DNA of 64,000 nt from JAEUPI01 sp963814435. Its GTDB lineage: Bacteria > Pseudomonadota > Gammaproteobacteria > Burkholderiales > Burkholderiaceae_C. Shown here piece by piece: positions 56,263 through 64,000 of this stretch. The DNA is taken from NCBI GenBank assembly GCA_963814435.1, contig CAWFCV010000019.1:62001-126000 (forward strand). Reading direction: 5' to 3'. Each line of letters starts with the position of its first letter. The first letter of the stretch is position 1. The translations under genes were made by a program, and so were the position numbers. The notes under the pieces are model-generated. The model did no database searches, was not told the DNA's origin, and saw only the letters and a program-made list of their open reading frames with translations.

Positions 56263-57045
56263 ATGCCGGCACCACCCGCGGTCACGACCCACATCGACGG
56301 CCCCGTCGTCACCATCACGTTGTACCGGCCCGAGTGCCGCAACGCCGTCGATGGCCCGACCGCGCTGGCGCTGCGCGAGGCCTTCGAAGCCTTCGAACGC
56401 AACGACGCGCTGGCCGCGGCGGTGCTCACCGGTGGCGGCGGCACTTTCTGCGCCGGCGCAGATCTGGTGGCGCTGGGCGACCCGGCGCGGCGCAACGCCA
56501 TCGAGTCGACCGGCGCGGCGCCCGGGCCGATGGGGCCGACCCGTTCGGCGTTCGGCAAGCCGGTGATCGCCGCCGTCGAGGGCTACGCCGTGGCGGGTGG
56601 GCTCGAACTGGCGCTGATGTGCGACCTGAGGGTTGCCGCGCGATCGGCGATCTTCGGCGTCTTCTGCCGGCGCTGGGGCGTGCCGTTGATCGACGGCGGC
56701 ACGGTGCGCCTGCCCCGCGTGGTGGGCATGGGCCGCGCGCTCGACCTGATTCTCACCGGCCGCGCGGTTGCGGCCGACGAGGCGCTGGCGATGGGCCTGG
56801 CCAACCGGGTGGTCGACGACGGACAGGCCTTGAGCACCGCCCAGGCGCTCGCCGGCCAGATCGCCGCGTTTCCGCAGGCGTGCCTGCGGGCCGACCGCAC
56901 CAGCGCGTTCGCGCAATGGAACCTGCCGCTGGCGCAGGCGCTGCAGCAGGAAGGCGCGGGCGGCTATCCGGTGGTCGAAGCCGAAAGCATTGCCGGCGCA
57001 GCACGCTTTGCCAGTGGTGCCGGGCGACACGGGCGTTTCGATTGA
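56263..57045 (+). CDS. Crotonase/enoyl-CoA hydratase family protein
   Basis: 260 residues. Seen: ITLYRPECRNAVDGPTALAL, LTGGGGTFCAGADLVAL (oxyanion hole, adenine pocket), VIAAVEGYAVAGGLELALMCDLRVAA (second oxyanion Gly), and WGVPLIDGGTVRLPRVVG. The usual catalytic Glu positions look partly replaced, so it may not be a simple hydratase. ATG 56263 follows AAGGAG. Precedes the P450 by 38 bases. Confidence 0.9.
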   Translation: MPAPPAVTTHIDGPVVTITLYRPECRNAVDGPTALALREAFEAFERNDALAAAVLTGGGGTFCAGADLVALGDPARRNAIESTGAAPGPMGPTRSAFGKPVIAAVEGYAVAGGLELALMCDLRVAARSAIFGVFCRRWGVPLIDGGTVRLPRVVGMGRALDLILTGRAVAADEALAMGLANRVVDDGQALSTAQALAGQIAAFPQACLRADRTSAFAQWNLPLAQALQQEGAGGYPVVEAESIAGAARFASGAGRHGRFD

Positions 57046-57083
57046 CGCACTGCGCGCCCGGCGCGGGCGTTTAGCATCGACGC

Positions 57084-58321
57084 ATGACGACGCCCTTCAC
57101 CGACGCCGAGGCCCGGCGCATCGCCGCCAGCTTCACGCTGGCCGACGCACCCGACGACTTCATCGACGACCCCTACCGCTACTACGCCGCGCTGCGCCGC
57201 CACGCGCCGGTGCACGCCATCGGCGCCGGGCAATGGCTGCTCACCCGCTACGACGACGTGTCGCAGCTCTACCGCGAGCCCAGCGCCAGCTCGGACAAGC
57301 AACGCGAGTTCGCCCCAAGCTCGGCGCCGGCACGCCGATCTTCGAGCACCACACGCACAGCCTCGTCTTCAACGACCCGCCGCTGCACACGCGCGTGCGC
57401 CGGTTGATCCTCGGCGCGGTGAACCAGCGGGCGATCGCGCGCATGGAGCCGGGCCTCGTGGCTCTGGTCGACGAGCTGCTCGACCGGCTGGCCGATCGCG
57501 CCGCACCCGACCTGATCGAGGACTTCGCCGCGCAGATCCCGCTCGAGGTGATCGGCAACCTGCTCGACGTGCCGCACGACGAGCGCGGCCCGCTGCGCGA
57601 ATGGTCGCTGGCCATCCTGTCGGCGCTGGAGCCGGTGCCTGGTGCGGCCCGACTGGTGCGCGCCAACGCAGCGGTCAGCGAATTCATCGCTTACCTGCGC
57701 ACGCTGATCGCGCGCCGGCGCCAGCACCCGGGCGACCCCAGCGCCGACGTGTTGACGCGGCTGATCCAGGGCGAGCCCAGCGGCGAGAAGCTCAGCGAGA
57801 CCGAGCTGCTGCACAACTGCATCTTCCTGCTCAACGCCGGCCACGAAACCACCAGCAATCTCATCGGCAACGGCCTGCACGCGTTGCTGACGCACCGCGA
57901 CCAGTTCGAGCGCCTGGTGCGCGAGCCGCCGCTGATCGGCACAGCCGTCGAGGAGCTGCTTCGCTTCGAGAGCCCGCTGCAGCTGAACAACCGCCTGCTC
58001 ACTGCTCCGGTGAACCTGCGCGGCACCGTGCTGCCGGTCGGCAGCTTCGTCACGCTCGGCATCGGCGCGGCCAATCGCGACCCCGAGGCGTTCCGCGACC
58101 CCGACCGCCTGGACATCGCGCGCAAGCCTAACCTTCATGCCGCCTTCGGCCACGGCGCGCATGCCTGCGCCGGCATGAACGTCGCACGGCTCGAAGGCCG
58201 CATCGCGATCGGCGCGATGGCGGCTCGGTATCCGAAGCTCGACCTCGCCGGCGCACCGGTGCGCGACCGGCGCATCCGGTTTCGCGGCTTGCAGCATCTG
58301 CCGGTGCGACTCGCAGCCTGA
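57084..58321 (+). CDS. Cytochrome P450, one base missing
   Basis: About 413 residues, soluble bacterial type (CYP107/CYP1xx-like). Seen: FNDPPLHTRVRRLILGAVNQRAIARMEP, I-helix LLNAGHETTSNLIGNG, K-helix EELLRFESPLQ, and the haem loop FGHGAHACAGMNVARLEGR with the Cys thiolate. Near 57313 the frame needs one extra base (GCC CC AAG), the only deletion-type error I found. Redox partners are not in the window. Substrate unknown. Confidence 0.92.
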
Positions 58322-58324
58322 ATT

Positions 58325-58432
58325 GAATCCCCCTTGAGCGCCTTCGGCGCCTCCCCCTGAGGGGCGACGCCAGTGGCCCGGCGAAGCCGGTTCCACGGCG
58401 TCCGCTCGGCGGTCTCGGGAATTCGTGCGTCG
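58325..58432. repeat. Palindromic repeat copy R7 (between converging genes)
   Basis: GAATCCCCCTTGAGCGCCTTCGGCGCCTCCCCCTGAGGGG is the canonical head (given here by position 58325-58363), followed by the 3' module GCGACGCCAGTGGCCCGG..AGCCGGTTCCACGGCGTCC. Lies between the stops of the P450 and the STAND/TAXI-like gene, as R1 does between its pair. Confidence 0.85.
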
Positions 58433-58434
58433 AG

Positions 58435-60367
58435 TCAGCGCGGTGAACAGCCGGCGTCGCTCTGGGCCAGCAACGAGACCCAGCCGCCGGGGATCGACGT
58501 GCGCGGATCGAGCCCCCGCAGCAAGGTCGAACCCCGTTGCTGCAGCTCCGGCTGAGCGCGGCCTAGTGCGCAGGCCAGCGCCTGCAACGCCGGCGCCGGC
58601 GCCGGGCCCGCGGCCTCAGGCATCACGAGATAACTCGTCACCTGCAATACCGGGCCACGGCCGGCCTGATCGGGTGTCACGGCGAACCCGCGCATCACCT
58701 CGGCGGTGCTCGAATGCTGCGGATCGAGCACCAGCACGCGCAATTGCGCGCGCATGGGCACCGGCACCTGTTCCAGCGCTGGCCTGTCGGAAACGACGAT
58801 CACGGCATCGAGCGCGGAGCCCTCGCGCAGCAGTTCGCGCAACGCGCTGGCCTCGTCGCGCCGATCGGTGTCCCACGACGGCAGGTTGCCGCCGTAGAGC
58901 CACCGGTAGAGCGCGTTGGCCGTGCGTGCACGTGCCCCTCCCGCCTCGCCGACGTTGAGATGCGCGCCCTTCAGCTGATGCAAGAAGCGCCAACGGCCAT
59001 CGGCCTGAGCCACCACTTGCACCTGCTCGCGGAAGACGGGCAGCAGTAGGCGGGGCCCGCCAGTCGATGCCGGCTGGCGCGCGGCAGGCAGCGCGTCAGC
59101 GCGCAGGATGGCCGCCGCGCCCGGATTGCCCGGCGCCGCGATGGTCAACACGATGCCCGCAGGCCCTGCGACCTGGCGCGCCAGCTCGTCCATCAAATTG
59201 CGGGCATTGCCGCTGTCGGGCGGCACGGCGACCTCCAGCGTCAATGACGGCGCAGCGGCCTCGACCGGCCGGGGCCTGGCTTCGGGCGGCGTCACGGTGG
59301 GGCGCACGGGCACGTCCTGGGTCACCGTGGCCGGTGCGGGCGCAGCCGCGTGCGGGGCCGACGGCGAGACAGCCACGCCGACAGGCGCAGGCGCGACCGT
59401 CGTGGCGCCGATGCGGCCGGCAACCATGTCGTTCGGCGTCAGAAACCACCAGCCCACACCCAGCCCCATCAGAATCCCGACTGCGGTTCCGGCGAGCGTC
59501 GCGAACCGGCGCGTGGGCCGCTCTTCCGGCGCCGCGTGATCCGCCGGGCGCAGCGCGACGAACTCGCCTGAGTCCTGGACACGAAGGTCGGGTTCGCCCG
59601 GGGCGCCTAGGTCTAGCCCGCGCACGAAGGTGCGGATCTCGTCTTCCAGGTCGGCCGCGCGCGGCTGAGCGACTGGCACATCGGGTGACGGCATCGTCGC
59701 CGTGCCCGTCTTCGTCTGGGCCTGTGGCCGGATGCGCAGCCAGCCGCGCCCGAACTGCCGTATCGATTCGCCATAGCGCCGGAGCAGCAATTCCTGGCTC
59801 GCGTCGTCGACGAGAAGCAGCACACGCGCCGGCGAGTTGGGCTGCCGCAGCCAGTCCAGCAGTTGATGGTCGAACTGCTCGCACCCCGGGGAGGTCGCTC
59901 GGCGAGGTGGCCAGGTGCTGTTCGTAGCTGTCGAACACGAGCAGCAACTGCGCATCGTGCCGCCGGGCCGTCGCCTGCAGCAGCGCGGCCAGCGTCGACG
60001 CAGGCGCATCGCCGGGCGCTGGCGGCAGCACGGCCGCCAGCTGCTCGCGCAGCGCGTGCAGCGGCGTTGCACCCCAGCCGTCGAAACGGATCACCACCTC
60101 GGCCCCGCGCCGGCTGTCGCGGCGCTGACGGCGCCTTTCGGCGAGCGGCAGTACGCCGGCGGGCAGCGCGGTCTGCACGATCGACCGGTCGATCGATCGG
60201 CGACCGAGCAGCGGCATCAGCGCCCCCCGCAACATCGCATCTCGATCGGCGCCCGCCGGGCTGAACACCAGCGTGAGCCTGTCGCTGCGCAGCAATGTGG
60301 CCAGGAAGCCGGGATCCCAGCGCGTCGGGGAATCGGAAGCGCCCATGTGAGGGACCCAGGCGGTCAT
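58435..60367 (-). CDS. Membrane protein with degenerate STAND-like NTPase region and TAXI-like periplasmic domain, one frame break
   Basis: About 643 residues. Residues 1-165: FLATLLRSDRLTLVFSPAGADRDAML sits where nSTAND proteins carry a P-loop, but the Walker Lys is absent; QLLLVFDSYEQHL resembles their Walker B. Then LLLVDDASQELLLRRYGESI, an acidic linker, a single membrane helix LAGTAVGILMGLGVGWWFLTP (about 290-310), and a Pro/Ala-rich stretch. The C-terminal 270 residues (LTLEVAVPPDSGNARNLMDELA, WRFLHQLKGAHLNVGEAGG) resemble TAXI/phosphonate-type solute-binding proteins. A surplus G in a G4 run near 59893 breaks the frame. No described function known to me. Confidence 0.7.
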
Positions 60368-60486
60368 AGCCTGAACAGGCTAGCACGGACGGCCAGGAAT
60401 GCCGTTGCGGGTAGATCGACGCCCCGGGCGCAACCGGTTCGGGCCCATCCTCTGCCCGAAGGACGAGCGAACCTCTCAAAAAACGC

Positions 60487-60519
60487 TTGACGTCGATCTA
60501 TCAGTAAGCATATGCTTAC
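60487..60519 (+). promoter_or_regulatory. Promoter with palindromic ArsR-type operator
   Basis: GTAAGCATATGCTTAC (60504-60519) is a perfect 16-base palindrome. A -35-like TTGACG lies at 60487-60492 and a -10-like TATGCT at 60511-60516, inside the palindrome, so a bound repressor would block the promoter. It stands 21 bases before the ArsR start and is likely autoregulatory. Confidence 0.75.
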
Positions 60520-60540
60520 GGTAAGTCATTGCCTGCCATC

Positions 60541-60897
60541 ATGACTCCCTGCCAAGCCACCCTCCAAGCCCGACGCTTCGCCGCGCTGGGTGACCCGACG
60601 CGGTTGCAGGTCTTCACGCTGATCACGCGCGCGCCGCTGTCGGTGGCCGAGGTCGCCGACCGCCTGCCGGTGAGCCGGCCGGCGGTGTCGCAGCACCTCA
60701 AGGTGCTGGCCGAGGCCGGCCTCGTGCTGCGTGACTCGATCGGCACGCGCAATCTCTACCGGCCCGACCCCGACGGCGTGCGGTCGATGCGCGACTTCAT
60801 CGACAGCCTGTGGGACGTGGGCCTGGCGCGCTTCAGGGCGCAGGCCGAAGCCCTCGCGCGCACCCGCACCGCGGCATCAACGAAGGAGAAGCCATGA
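60541..60897 (+). CDS. ArsR-family (winged helix) transcriptional regulator
   Basis: 118 residues. Seen: RRFAALGDPTRLQVFTLI, HTH segment LSVAEVADRLPVSRPAVSQHLKVLAEAGLV and the wing RDSIGTRNLYRPDP. It lacks the CVC metal site, and belongs to the SdpR-like branch that pairs with AHSA1/SRPBCC proteins. Its stop overlaps the next start (ATGA). Confidence 0.93.
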   Translation: MTPCQATLQARRFAALGDPTRLQVFTLITRAPLSVAEVADRLPVSRPAVSQHLKVLAEAGLVLRDSIGTRNLYRPDPDGVRSMRDFIDSLWDVGLARFRAQAEALARTRTAASTKEKP

Positions 60898-61385
60898 CGT
60901 TCATCACCCGCGCCGCCGAGCAGGCGGTGCGCAAGTCCGTCACCGTGGCCGCGCCAATCGCGCTGGCCTTCGAAGTCTTCACCGGTCGCATCGAGACCTG
61001 GTGGCCGATGGCCTCGCACCACATCGGGCAGGCCGACTGTGCCGCGGTGGTGATCGAGCCGCGCGCCGGAGGGCGCTGGTACGAGCGTGGCGTCAACGGC
61101 GTCGAGTGCGTCTGGGGGCAGGTGCTGGTGTGGGAGGCGCCGCGTCGCGTGGTGCTGGTCTGGCAGTTGAGCGCCCAGTGGCAACTCGACCCGTCGCTGC
61201 ACACCGAGGTCGACGTGCGCTTCACCGCCATCGACGACCGCACCACGCGCGTCGACCTCGAACACCGTGGCCTCGAGGCCTATGGTGCGGACGCGATGGC
61301 GATGCGCGACACGTTCGCGTCACCGAACGGCTGGAACGGCATGCTCGACCACTACGCGCAGGTGGCCGGCACCACACACGGGTGA
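60894..61385 (+). CDS. SRPBCC/AHSA1-type protein
   Basis: 163 residues. Seen: VRKSVTVAAPIALAFEVFTGRIETWWP, EPRAGGRWYERGVNG, VWGQVLVWEAPRRVVLVWQ and LEHRGLE, the helix-grip lipid/ligand-binding fold of AHSA1 proteins. Such ArsR-AHSA1 pairs probably sense a small hydrophobic ligand; the ligand is unknown. ATG 60894 overlaps the ArsR stop. Confidence 0.92.
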   Translation: MTFITRAAEQAVRKSVTVAAPIALAFEVFTGRIETWWPMASHHIGQADCAAVVIEPRAGGRWYERGVNGVECVWGQVLVWEAPRRVVLVWQLSAQWQLDPSLHTEVDVRFTAIDDRTTRVDLEHRGLEAYGADAMAMRDTFASPNGWNGMLDHYAQVAGTTHG

Positions 61386-61399
61386 CGCGCGGGCGTGCG

Positions 61400-62602
61400 C
61401 TACCAGGTCGCGTCGCGGTCGGGCGTGGCACCGATCTTGTGAATCGACAGGTCGGCGCCGTCGTACTCCTCCTCTGCGCTGAGCCGCAAGCCCATCACGG
61501 CGCGCAGCACGCCATAGACCGCGAAGCCGCCGACGAGCGCCCAGGCCACGCCGATCAGCGTGCCCAGCAACTGTGCAGTGAACGTCACGCCGCCGAGGCC
61601 ACCGAGGGCCGTGGTGCCGAAGATGCCGCAGGCGATGCCACCCCACGCGCCGCACAGGCCGTGCAGTGGCCACACGCCGAGCACGTCGTCGATCTTCCAT
61701 TTGTTCTGCGTCAGCGTGAATAGCGAGACGAAGATGGCGCCGGCGATGCCGCCGACCACCAGCGCGCCGGCCGGGTGCATCACATCGGACCCCGCGCACA
61801 CCGCCACCAGCCCGGCCAGCGGCCCGTTGTAGGCGAAGCCGGGATCGTTCCTGCCCATCAGCGCGGCCACCAGCGTGCCGCCGACCATCGCCATCAGCGA
61901 GTTCACCGCCACCAGGCCGGAGATCTTGTCGATCGTCTGCGCGCTCATCACGTTGAAGCCGAACCAGCCCACTGCCAGGATCCATGCACCGAGCGCGAGG
62001 AACGGTATCGACGATGGCGGATGCGCACTCATCCCGCCGTCCTTGCGATACCGGTTTGCGCGCGCGCCGAGCAGCAGCACCGCGGTCAGGCCGATCCAGC
62101 CGCCTACGGCATGCACCACCACGCTGCCGGCGAAGTCGTGAAACTCGGCGCCGGCGAAACCCTTGATCCAGGCCTGCACCCCGAACTTGCCGTTCCACGC
62201 GATGCCTTCGAAGACCGGGTAGATCAGCGCCACCAACACCGCGGTGGCGATCAACTGCGGCCCGAAACGCGCGCGCTCGGCAATACCGCCCGACACGATG
62301 GCCGGTATTGCCGCGGCGAAGGTCAGCAGGAAGAAGAACTTCACCAGTTCGTAGCCGTTCTTCGCGGCCAGCGCCTCGGCTCCGGTGAAAAAATTCACCC
62401 CGTAGGCCACGGCGTAGCCGACGAAGAAGTAAGCGATCGTCGAGACCGCGAAATCGACCAGAATCTTGACCAGCGCATTGACCTGGTTCTTCTTGCGCAC
62501 CGTGCCGAGTTCCAGGAACGCGAAACCCGAGTGCATGGCCAGCACCATGATGGCGCCCAGCAAAATGAACAGGGTGTCACTGCCCTGCTTGACCGATTCC
62601 AT
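61400..62602 (-). CDS. amtB: Ammonium transporter
   Basis: Inner-membrane ammonium channel, 400 residues and 11 membrane helices. Seen: MHSGFAFLELGTVRKKNQVNAL, FFFLLTFAAAIPAIVSGGIAERARF, the pore region FAGSVVVHAVGGWIGL (first His), GAWILAVGWFGFNVMSAQ, and ACGIFGTTALGG. A second pore His lies in WPLHGLCGAWGG. No glnK is next to it, unlike the common glnK-amtB order. No signal peptide is obvious. Confidence 0.95.
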   Translation of the reverse strand: MESVKQGSDTLFILLGAIMVLAMHSGFAFLELGTVRKKNQVNALVKILVDFAVSTIAYFFVGYAVAYGVNFFTGAEALAAKNGYELVKFFFLLTFAAAIPAIVSGGIAERARFGPQLIATAVLVALIYPVFEGIAWNGKFGVQAWIKGFAGAEFHDFAGSVVVHAVGGWIGLTAVLLLGARANRYRKDGGMSAHPPSSIPFLALGAWILAVGWFGFNVMSAQTIDKISGLVAVNSLMAMVGGTLVAALMGRNDPGFAYNGPLAGLVAVCAGSDVMHPAGALVVGGIAGAIFVSLFTLTQNKWKIDDVLGVWPLHGLCGAWGGIACGIFGTTALGGLGGVTFTAQLLGTLIGVAWALVGGFAVYGVLRAVMGLRLSAEEEYDGADLSIHKIGATPDRDATW

Positions 62603-62801
62603 GCCGACGACCCTCCCGCGACCCGACGCTGCTCTCGTCTGTGCGCACCGCCGGCGCGCAAAGGCCGCACCGTGTTCGCAAGCCTTGTGCCTGGATTGGT
62701 GCGGGCAATCGGCACCATTTCGGGATCGGTGGGCTAACGCCAGCACCAATTCAATGCATTCACGCACGTTCTTCGTGCCGGTCTGAGACCGATGGGCAGC
62801 C

Positions 62802-63935
62802 ATGGCCGAGCCGTTCAAGCACCTGATCAGCGCCGCCACCGTGCTGGCGATGGGCCGCCACCTGCAGCGGGCCAATCCGTCATTCGACCAGCGCCGCTTC
62901 GAGTCGCTGGCGCTCGACGGCCTGGAGGCGCTGGAGCTCAAGGCGCGGGCAATGCACCTGTGCCTGGCGCTCGAGGCGACCCTGCCGGCCGAGTTCGCGG
63001 TGGCGGCCGACATGCTGGAGCGCAGCCTGGCGCCAGCACCGTCCGATGGCGATGCAGCGCCGCCGACTCGGGCCGACAACGGCCTGTCGGGCTGGGGCCT
63101 GTGGGCGGTGGGCGAGTTCGTGGCCCGACGCGGCATCGACGAGCCGCAGCGCGCGCTGGCGCTGCTGCACGCGCTGACCCAGCGCTTCACCGCGGAGTTC
63201 GCGATCCGGCCGTTCATCGCCCGCCACCCCGAGCTTTGCTTCGCCACGCTGCGCGGCTGGACCCGCGATCCGAGCGCGCACGTGCGCCGGCTGGTCAGCG
63301 AAGGCAGCCGGCCGCGACTGCCCTGGGGCATGCGGCTCAAGGCGTTGATTGCCGACCCGTCGCCGACGCTGCCGCTGCTGCGGGCATTGCAGGACGACCC
63401 GAGCGACACCGTGCGCCGCAGCGTGGCCAATCACCTGAACGACATCGCCAAAGACCACCCGGAACTGGTGGCCGAATGGGTCGAGACGCATTTGCCGGGC
63501 GCCAGCGCGCAGCGCATCGCGTTATTGCGCCATGCCAGCCGCAGCCTCATCAAGCGCTGCCATCCGCGCCTGCTGCAGGCCTGGGGCCATGGCCGGGCGC
63601 TGCGCGGTGAGGTCGTGTTCTCGGTGACGCCCCAACGCGCGACGGTGGGCGGCAGCCTGACACTGCAGGTGACGCTGCTGTCACGCTCGCGCAGCACGCA
63701 GTCGCTGGCGATCGACTACGCGTGGTTTCGCCGGCTGGCCGACGGCAGCCTGTCGCCCAAGGTCTTCAAGGGCTGGGAGATCGAGCTGGCGCCGGGCGAG
63801 ACCCGCACGCTGCTGAAACGTCAGTCGCTGCGTGCGGTGACCACACGGCGCGACCACGCCGGGCGACACCATCTGGAGCTGCGCATCAACGGCCGCGCCA
63901 GCGGCACGGCGCCGTTCACGCTGAGGCCTGCCTAG
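62802..63935 (+). CDS. DNA alkylation repair protein (AlkD-like HEAT-repeat glycosylase)
   Basis: 377 residues, mostly alpha-helical HEAT repeats. Seen: MAEPFKHLISAATVLAMGRHL, WGLWAVGEFVARRG, ALALLHALTQRFTAEFAIRPF (conserved Trp/Asp/Arg face follows in LRGWTRDPSAHVRRLVSEGSRPRLPW), and DDPSDTVRRSVANHLNDIAKDHP. The last 110 residues add a beta-rich immunoglobulin-like domain not found in Bacillus AlkD. ATG 62802; convergent with the partial gene at the right edge. Confidence 0.9.
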   Translation: MAEPFKHLISAATVLAMGRHLQRANPSFDQRRFESLALDGLEALELKARAMHLCLALEATLPAEFAVAADMLERSLAPAPSDGDAAPPTRADNGLSGWGLWAVGEFVARRGIDEPQRALALLHALTQRFTAEFAIRPFIARHPELCFATLRGWTRDPSAHVRRLVSEGSRPRLPWGMRLKALIADPSPTLPLLRALQDDPSDTVRRSVANHLNDIAKDHPELVAEWVETHLPGASAQRIALLRHASRSLIKRCHPRLLQAWGHGRALRGEVVFSVTPQRATVGGSLTLQVTLLSRSRSTQSLAIDYAWFRRLADGSLSPKVFKGWEIELAPGETRTLLKRQSLRAVTTRRDHAGRHHLELRINGRASGTAPFTLRPA

Positions 63936-64000
63936 GCGACGCGAGCAGCCCAGTCGGCGGCGTCGAAGCCCACGGTGATCGAGCCATCCCCCCACTGCAC
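63932..64000 (-). CDS. C-terminal fragment of a gene entering from the right edge
   Basis: Only 22 residues and a TAG stop are present, ending GSITVGFDAADWAARVA. The pattern DG-x-TVGFD near the end recalls ArsC-family (YffB/Spx-like) reductases, but the fragment is too short to be sure. Its stop overlaps that of the repair gene by three bases. Confidence 0.5.
   Translation of the reverse strand: MQWGDGSITVGFDAADWAARVA

Overview
The window is very GC-rich (about 70%), densely packed, and reads as chromosomal DNA of a betaproteobacterium in the order Burkholderiales, most like the Rubrivivax/Leptothrix/Methylibium group. This placement is inference from codon use, the relatives of nearly every protein, paired PimC/PimD-type acyl-CoA dehydrogenases, TRAP transporters, and a dispersed palindromic repeat built around CCCCC...GGGGG arms. 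I saw no rRNA, tRNA, CRISPR array, phage or IS transposase.

Layout. 1-5 kb: tryptophan/kynurenine catabolism (2-aminobenzoate-CoA ligase facing a DUF6265-kynB-kynU-ndh operon). 5-10 kb: aminopeptidase P, a ROK sugar kinase, a LytS/LytR-type two-component pair. 10-17 kb: an exported zinc metalloprotease, EttA, RhlE. 17-23 kb: one leftward operon encoding a Rieske oxygenase, a glutamine-synthetase-like ligase, a [2Fe-2S] ferredoxin and a complete TRAP transporter. 23-30 kb: NAD-binding protein, metallo-beta-lactamase/beta-CASP protein, 2OG-Fe(II) oxygenase, and an SOS-type DnaE2 polymerase preceded by a LexA box. 30-36 kb: MFS transporter, PimC/PimD-like acyl-CoA dehydrogenases, P1 peptidase. 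35.5-43.6 kb: ribF-ileS-lspA, a DUF2189 membrane protein, AsmA. 43.5-46.2 kb: methylthioadenosine salvage (mtnP-mtnA-class II aldolase). 46.4-49.3 kb: an animal-type haem peroxidase and another acyl-CoA dehydrogenase. 49.4-58.3 kb: serC-serA, a 540-base non-coding region holding two large hairpins with the same loop, acnA, an FAD oxidoreductase, a crotonase, a P450. 58.4-64 kb: a membrane protein joining a degenerate STAND-like NTPase region to a TAXI-like periplasmic domain, an ArsR-SRPBCC pair with a palindromic operator, amtB, a HEAT-type DNA alkylation repair protein.

Many genes between 10.9 and 30 kb, and between 48 and 51.3 kb, are broken by single extra bases. In nearly every case I resolved by hand, the frame is restored by dropping one of two different bases standing at the third position of a codon, and the two choices are usually synonymous. 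I therefore treat these as intact genes with consensus errors, not pseudogenes, and give each as one CDS over its full span.

The strongest unexplained signals are: the twin hairpins with a shared 19-base loop and unrelated stems (51.79-52.00 kb); the Rieske/glutamine-synthetase-like/ferredoxin/TRAP operon; the seven-copy palindromic repeat family, two copies of which lie inside genes; and the STAND-like/TAXI-like fusion.
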